From NCBI RefSeq assembly GCF_026151205.1, contig NC_087078.1:8510675-8574674 (forward strand): a stretch of 64,000 nucleotides of DNA, read 5' to 3'. A program made the position numbers and the translations under genes. The stretch's first letter is position 1, and each line of letters begins with the position of its first letter. The notes beneath the pieces are model-generated. The model saw only the letters and a list, made by a program, of their open reading frames with translations. It did not search any database and was not told the origin of the DNA. This document shows, piece after piece, positions 46,101 to 64,000 of this stretch. The DNA comes from Bolinopsis microptera (Eukaryota; Ctenophora; Tentaculata; Lobata; Bolinopsidae).

Positions 46101-48333
46101 CTATCACAGATTTGGATCAATCCAAAATAGTAAGTAATGGCCAGACTTTAGGATCACCAGCGATACGTTCACACTCACTTCACAGGTGTATAATCGAACA
46201 AATCAAATCATGATTAACTTACACTTGACTGCAAAGCTACATGTCCTAAATTGAATGTAATTTAAAATATTTGCCACTCAAACTCGGAATAGAAAACGTC
46301 ATGATCAGTCAAGTGAAACAGTAGTGTTATGATCAGTAGCAGGTAAGTAATCAGAGTCACGGATTTGATGCAGACCAACATTTGCAGCAACCGTGGGGGA
46401 TCGAATCAAACTGCTCGGATACAACTTTCGAGTAATTTCAATAGTATGAATGAGTTTAAATGAGTTCGATTGCTTCTGTGGAATTCCAATATAACTTTTT
46501 TATGGACCACGTGGCACTTAGCTTAAAGTTAAACGCCTAACTTTTTATAAAAATTAGGGAAATGCTAAATCAGACCTCTATTTAATTAGGATCCAAAATA
46601 CTCAAATAGCGACGTTCTATTTGGGGCTCTAGGGTATAGTAATAGAGTTTAATATAACAACAACCGCTCTGATTACATAGCGAGCTGTAAAATACATCAT
46701 ATTATGAAATATAATTCAACTATAATTACGCGGAATCAGTGCACATATGGAATCAGTTTGGGGCTTGGGCAATATATAATACACCATACTATAAAGAGTC
46801 AGTATTTAATATTGCACTGTTATACCACAAGTACAACGCCTCGGCCCACACGGTCAACTAAAGAAAACTCCAAAACACTTGCAATGTTATGCATTAGTAA
46901 TAGTGTCTTCACATAGTTTAATGAATATAACAGTACTGGAAATATGGGCGAACAATAGTTACAAGTTCTAATAGTCCCGCATTGTTGAGGCACTCATAAA
47001 GATTAAACAGTTAGTCTTACTCTTACCGTTATTATTGTATTGAGAAATTAACACTCACAAACAACAAATAAAATAGACGAATGAAAACTAAAAGGATTAG
47101 GATTAGGAATGACTCCGTCTTGATGATTATAATTACTATTATTATCTTAATCATGCTTATGGACGCACGAATCTCATTGAACGGACATGGAGTCTGACTT
47201 AATAAAGTTTTTACTTTATAAATTTAATTAGCATATTCTCGAAATTGATGAGCACGAAATAGAATAAAGGGGTGCATTGTCTAACTCTAAATGAAAGTGA
47301 AACTGTAAAACGACAGCGACATCGCCTGTTCGTGACTTTTATACAGAGGCACTGAACTAATAAATTCCATGATAATCACTGACACTAGATTCGAATGCAG
47401 CGCTCAAAATCACAAATCAGCATATCAAAAATAAACGCACAGGTCACTGATCAGGTGATCCAGCACCAACCCAGACTTAAATATATTTATATAACGCGGA
47501 TCAATATAATCTAATTTGTTTATATAAATTTATAACATAATACACATAGCGTTAAACGTGTCGGAGCAGTTAGGAACTATGTAGCCTGAGTCAGAGCATT
47601 GTGTTCACCGGCATATTCTTATATTTTGTAAATTCTATGAGGACCTTTGTGACCTTGGAAAGAGTGTAACATTGTGCACTTATAGCTCCGGATCGTGTGA
47701 TAGTCGCCCCATATACTGCATACCAGCATACGGAGATTGATAATAAGGCAAGAAAACACTTGAGTCACCCCATATACTGCATACGGAGATTGAGAATAAA
47801 CAACTTGAGGAATTGTGAGAATTTTAGGAATCCAGCGACAACTGAAATTGTTCCGTTGCATGTCCTTAAAAACTCTAAGAAAAGGAGGAACTTGATTAAA
47901 AATGCCGGCTTTTAATCATTATCTTGTCGTACATTATTACAAACCGGTTAGCTTATATTTATCAATGTGGCATATATGCTGAAACTCCGCTCTTAATTGT
48001 GACTTATGATTAATCACCTTTAAGTCTGAAATGTAATACTTATAATTCCAAATAATTCCGGCAGGAAGAATCCAAGCATCAGATAGGATCGCCGCAAGAA
48101 GGCCAAGACTCTTACAGAGACAGTCCAGGGTGGACAGCACCACTAGTATAGACCTGGAAGCAATAGCTCGCGCGAATCAGCACGTGCAACTCCCGGAAGA
48201 ACCCTCACAAGCGCACGGGGATGCTTGCAGTTGTCATGGCAATGGATGTAATGGGGATAAGAGCAGTTCATGCAATACTGAAGAACAAAGTTCTTTGTTA
48301 AAAGGAGGTCCCAGGGTACACTTTAAGCTGTAA
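43109..48333 (+). CDS. PDZ-domain protein, 217 aa, three exons
   Basis: Exons 43109-43295, 45766-45963 and 48065-48333; 654 nt, both introns phase 1, ending TAA. After a Ser-rich start (SWSSSSSGDG) a single PDZ domain spans about residues 28-115. It has the carboxylate-binding loop PPWGFRISGG (39-48), GGRAAESKMLKVGDTILQIN (63-82) and LTHHGVERLI, in which His91 at the first position of helix B predicts class I (S/T-x-hydrophobic) ligands. PWGFR with GRAA resembles the PDLIM/Enigma and synaptopodin-2 type of PDZ, which bind actin-associated proteins such as alpha-actinin; this partner is inferred. No LIM domain follows. The third exon encodes a basic part (RIAARRPRLLQRQSR) and a Cys-rich part (CSCHGNGC). 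Intron 1 contains a hAT-like element. The first donor (gtacac) is weak but keeps the PDZ intact. Confidence 0.82.
43919..44981. mobile_element. Non-autonomous hAT-like element with 8-bp duplication
   Basis: Ends are inverted repeats CAGAGGCACATATTAGGTGC on the left, matched by GCACCTAATATGTGCCTCTG on the right. They are flanked by identical 8-bp sequences ATCAAGGA at 43911-43918 and 44982-44989. An 8-bp duplication and a TIR starting CAG are diagnostic of the hAT superfamily. The 1,063-bp interior has no transposase; it is composed of repeated 'ttatgcgga' and 'gtgcggtaaa' motifs near both ends and a GC-rich minisatellite in the middle. Inserted in intron 1 of the PDZ gene. Confidence 0.92.
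44483..44777. repeat. 23-bp minisatellite (GGGCCTGGGTCACGGTCCCG...) inside the hAT-like element
   Basis: About twelve units, with a higher-order pattern in which blocks of four or two units alternate with ggtcacgtggtaac...ggtcacgtggcctag segments. The open frames across it only reflect the repeat. Confidence 0.93.
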
Positions 48334-49037
48334 CAGGAACGATGGAATATTTAAAAGTTCTACATATCATGACATACAGACAGATTTTTAAAGATAACCA
48401 AACTTCAAAGATTCTCAAAATTTTCATGAATATTAAAATTAGTTTACTGCATTCAACATTACCAGACACTGATTTGGTGAGAGAATTAGTGTTGCCACCT
48501 TATCCACTCACGGCCACGCTAATAATTCATACCACCGATCGATTGGAATTTATTTTGCAAAAATTACATCTTGAAATATGTTTGCACTTAAATCATGATT
48601 CAATTTTATTTTTCTTAAATTCGAAGTTATTCGATTCTTCAGTTTCTAAATGAGACTCACAAATATAACCAGTTGAGTTACCGGGTTCAAATAAATAGGT
48701 AAAAGAGGGATGAACAGGAAAACAGCTTTAAAAATTAAAAAATTGAGCTCCTAAAAGACCATAACAAAAGCCAACGATTAACAAAGAGCTTCTCGTTCAG
48801 GGGCTATGTACAGGCTTGAAACAATAATGACATTGGAAAGCGAAATAATAATAATCGATCATCTAGATCTCGACCAAAATCTGCGGAAAATTGAGCAAAA
48901 CCCCAGCAAATCTGATCGAAGATATTCACCCTAAGAGTTCTAAACTTCTAGTAGCTCCCAGGCCCACACTGTAAAACATGACTCGACTAAATGTCGACTC
49001 CGTCGCTGTCACATACAACAAGTTCATCGTGAATAGT
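48334..49037. other. Convergent 3' region between the PDZ gene and IDH2
   Basis: Holds the 3' UTRs of both genes. An AATAAA lies near 48690 for the plus-strand gene. Short open frames here have no features of a gene. Confidence 0.5.
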
Positions 49038-61393
<12,356 letters not shown>

Positions 61394-63901
61394 CTTTCCT
61401 TTAGCTACAACAGTATGAAGTGGTGAAACTATAAATTAGGAACAGTAACTTTGTTAATTATAATTTAAATTCTTTCCTATTATATATTAAATATTTCTTT
61501 GCTATAGCTACTTAAACAGAAATAATAGTAAGTGATTGTTCAATCTACATCGACTGCCAGTGTCAGGGAGATACATTTGATATGAAGCAAACCTGCGAGT
61601 AAATAGTTCAAGTTTACGCAATCTTTGAACTTGAGTTGAGAAGCCACTAACACACAGATACATCATACAATATTAATAATAAACGGTAATTAGAAATTAT
61701 CGTTCCTGAACTGTTATAAACCCCCAAAATATTTAATCTAATTTGCAAGATAAAAATGTGCGAGCCAAAAATTGTCTTCTAGAACGTGCTTATTTAGAAA
61801 TTAGAAGTAAACAAAGTACAGAATACAATTAAGTTTAAGAATTCAACTTGAGTTCAGAATATTAGTGCATTGTCATGTAACATACCAAAAACAATCACAA
61901 TTTAAAACGGTACAGAAAGTTGATTGCGGTTGCTATGGTGGTCAATGGTTATGGTAACGTAAAAACTTGAAAAGGCACCATTAAACCTTAGAACTACCAA
62001 TTTAAACGTTTTACAGTATGAAGTTTAGGCAGATGGATGAATGTTATCCAAAAAGAACAGCCTCGCCAGACTTTTGAAACACCCTGTGTGTTCCTGAACT
62101 GTAAACCTCAAAAATATTTAAACATTTAATCCAATTTTCCACTTAAGATAAGATTGTGCGAGCCAACCAGTGTCTCAGAATACAATTAAGTTTAGGAATT
62201 CAACGCACACGACCAACAAAATATCAAGTTATCATCACAAAGACCAAACATTCGCAGTTTATCACTGCAGCATATCACTATATTTTAAAACATGAAGAAT
62301 TGGAAAGATCTAGAACTTTGTGAATGGCAATTTGTAGAGATTGCAGCAGCTGGCGGAAACCACTAAGATGCATTACATGCGAAGATTTCATTCAACAAAA
62401 CACTAGACATGATTCGATCTAGATCCACAGCGTGAACAGTGCAGTGTAGTGTAGTGTAGAATATACATTTTATTGGGGGCACATTTCACAAACACTGTTC
62501 AAACAACCTCTTATAATATCACTAACATGTTGCCAGAACCACCTCCAATTACACAACAGAGCACAACAGAAGTACCCTGAGGAGGAAGAATGTATAATAG
62601 ACATTTAAAACCAGAAGTAACAGTTCCCAATCAGCAGAGTACAGACGTGCAGGCATTATATTACACAAAATACGGGGTGGTACAATTAACAATACTATAT
62701 AATATTATACGATATATAATGACATGATAGAAGTTGCGAAAGTTCTAGAACCAGATAGAATGCAGAAGAAATGTAATCCTTCTCGCTCTTCCCACAGACA
62801 GTCATACATCTAACTGGATTACTTGTTTGTTTGTTTTTATTTATAGAACCTAAGAACCCGTACCCAATCTTGTATTGAAAAATGACTAAACTCAATTCTG
62901 TGTGAAACGGGTGGTACCTCTAATTGGATTACTTAATAAGAGATCGGATGTGAAGATAAGTGTTCGCTGTTAAGTGTTCATTGTTCACCTCGCACGCTGG
63001 TTGGATTTACTCCTCATCTATAACCTCAGCTGCAGTGCGTAAACACTACTTGTTTTAAAACCTCAGTAATGTGAAGAATTCGGCACGTCAAGGTAAACAA
63101 AGAAAACAGTGGAACGTGAACTCTATTTTTGTAAAGTCTAAGACGTAGGCATATTTATATATGTAATAATTTTTGCGGTTATTACACAAGAAAAAAAATG
63201 CAGTTTGGTGTATAAAATATGTAATACTATTATTATATACATCTTTAAAGTTTAGAAATTGATATTGTATTTAAGTGCACTTGATAGAATCAAAAATTGT
63301 TACTTACTTATAAATCGTTTCATACATCGTTAAATTATATCATTATAATGCTGTGCGTCTGAAAAATCAAAAAGAAATAAATCGGTGAGTTGAGTTAAAA
63401 TTACTTTATACATTTATTTACATTTAAACTTCAAATATTTAAGTTGTTTTAGTGATCAAATATTGTGATTATTAGAAAACGTGCAAGTTTATTTATAAGT
63501 GCATGTGTTATTTGCTAATGTCTTTAAGATCATTTCATTATTATATTATATAATATACATAGATTAGAATGTGATAACTGAACATATTTATTATTTATTC
63601 ACAAGAAATTAATTAAATCAAGTGAGTAGTCAAAATAATTTAATCAGGGTATAGCGCGAGTTTAGAATAATTATATAATATATCATAATAACTTTCTGAT
63701 GAAAAATTGGGGAGTTACATGCAATTTTATACATGTATGAATCAGGCACTGCCATAATCTGAAAATTAAAAAGTTGTAAAATCTGTGTAATAAAGTTTTA
63801 AAGCACTACCAAAGTTTGCAGATGAAAATAGATTAATCTTTTTATTTAATAAATTTCCATCTGCCAATAGCAGTCATCTTCCTTGAGTCAGTTCATGTCA
63901 T
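61394..63901. other. Region upstream of IDH2, no supported gene
   Basis: Should contain the IDH2 promoter and 5' UTR, but no clear TATA or CpG signal was picked out. The pyrimidine-rich gaagcaaacctgc... and palindromic AT-rich stretches are not distinctive. From about 63100 to 63840 the sequence is extremely AT-rich. Confidence 0.5.
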
Positions 63902-64000
63902 CTAATCGGTCCTATGAACGTAGCAGCCGTCATAGTAAAGAGCGTATAAAGTAGCGACAGCAAATATCTCGTTGTTTCGGAAGCTTGCGGAGGAGCAAGT
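63902..64000 (-). CDS. Possible terminal exon of a gene entering from the right edge
   Basis: A minus-strand frame is open from the window edge to TAG at 63902-63904 and reads ASFRNNEIFAVATLYALYYD followed by GCYVHRTD. On that strand an AATAAA-type signal (attaaataaaaag) follows about 55 bp downstream of the stop, as expected for a 3' end. The length is too short to identify the protein, and the opposite strand also has a short frame (ATG 63895). Confidence 0.25.
   Translation of the reverse strand, partial: TCSSASFRNNEIFAVATLYALYYDGCYVHRTD

Overview
This is a eukaryotic, almost certainly metazoan, window. Genes are split by GT-AG introns of 100 bp to about 4 kb. The DNA is AT-rich and carries animal-type transposable elements: Penelope-like and other non-LTR reverse transcriptases, hAT-like and TA-flanked non-autonomous DNA elements, and short CCCTAA telomere-like runs. 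A marine invertebrate, possibly a cnidarian, is the best guess, but the sequence alone does not fix the phylum. Splice structures were rebuilt by hand; each multi-exon model was kept only where donor, acceptor and codon phase agree across all introns.

Layout. 1-3757: start of a Penelope-like RT ORF on the minus strand, a 600-bp foldback repeat, a 23-bp minisatellite and a promoter-like CACGTG cluster. 3758-7715: a complete 4-kb TIR element whose only gene is a broken FEN1/XPG-like nuclease gene. 7716-11219: intergenic. 11220-15649 (+): a 7-exon gene for an unrecognised 178-aa protein, with a TIR element in one intron. 15859-18262 (+): a weak small-gene model. 18459-22240: two 5'-truncated non-LTR retrotransposons, one between 414-bp direct repeats. 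26165-31646 (+): a 6-exon gene for a secreted cysteine-rich 204-aa protein, with two large minisatellites in one intron. 31853-41915: a tandem 4.9-kb duplication carrying two minus-strand aquaporin genes (269 and 265 aa). 43109-48333 (+): a 3-exon PDZ-domain gene with a hAT-like insertion in intron 1. 49038-61393 (-): a complete 10-exon mitochondrial NADP isocitrate dehydrogenase gene (443 aa) with three minisatellite or TIR insertions in introns. 63902-64000 (-): a possible 3' end of another gene.

The host genes do not form an operon or one pathway. The secreted-protein gene converges on the aquaporin pair, the aquaporin pair is divergent from the PDZ gene, and the PDZ gene converges on IDH2. 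The most interesting signals are the TIR element built around a FEN-like nuclease, the retrotransposon with 414-bp flanking duplications, the triplicated 3' splice site in IDH2, and the tandem aquaporins with an NPV second motif. Tandem arrays and non-autonomous elements sit inside introns of nearly every gene.
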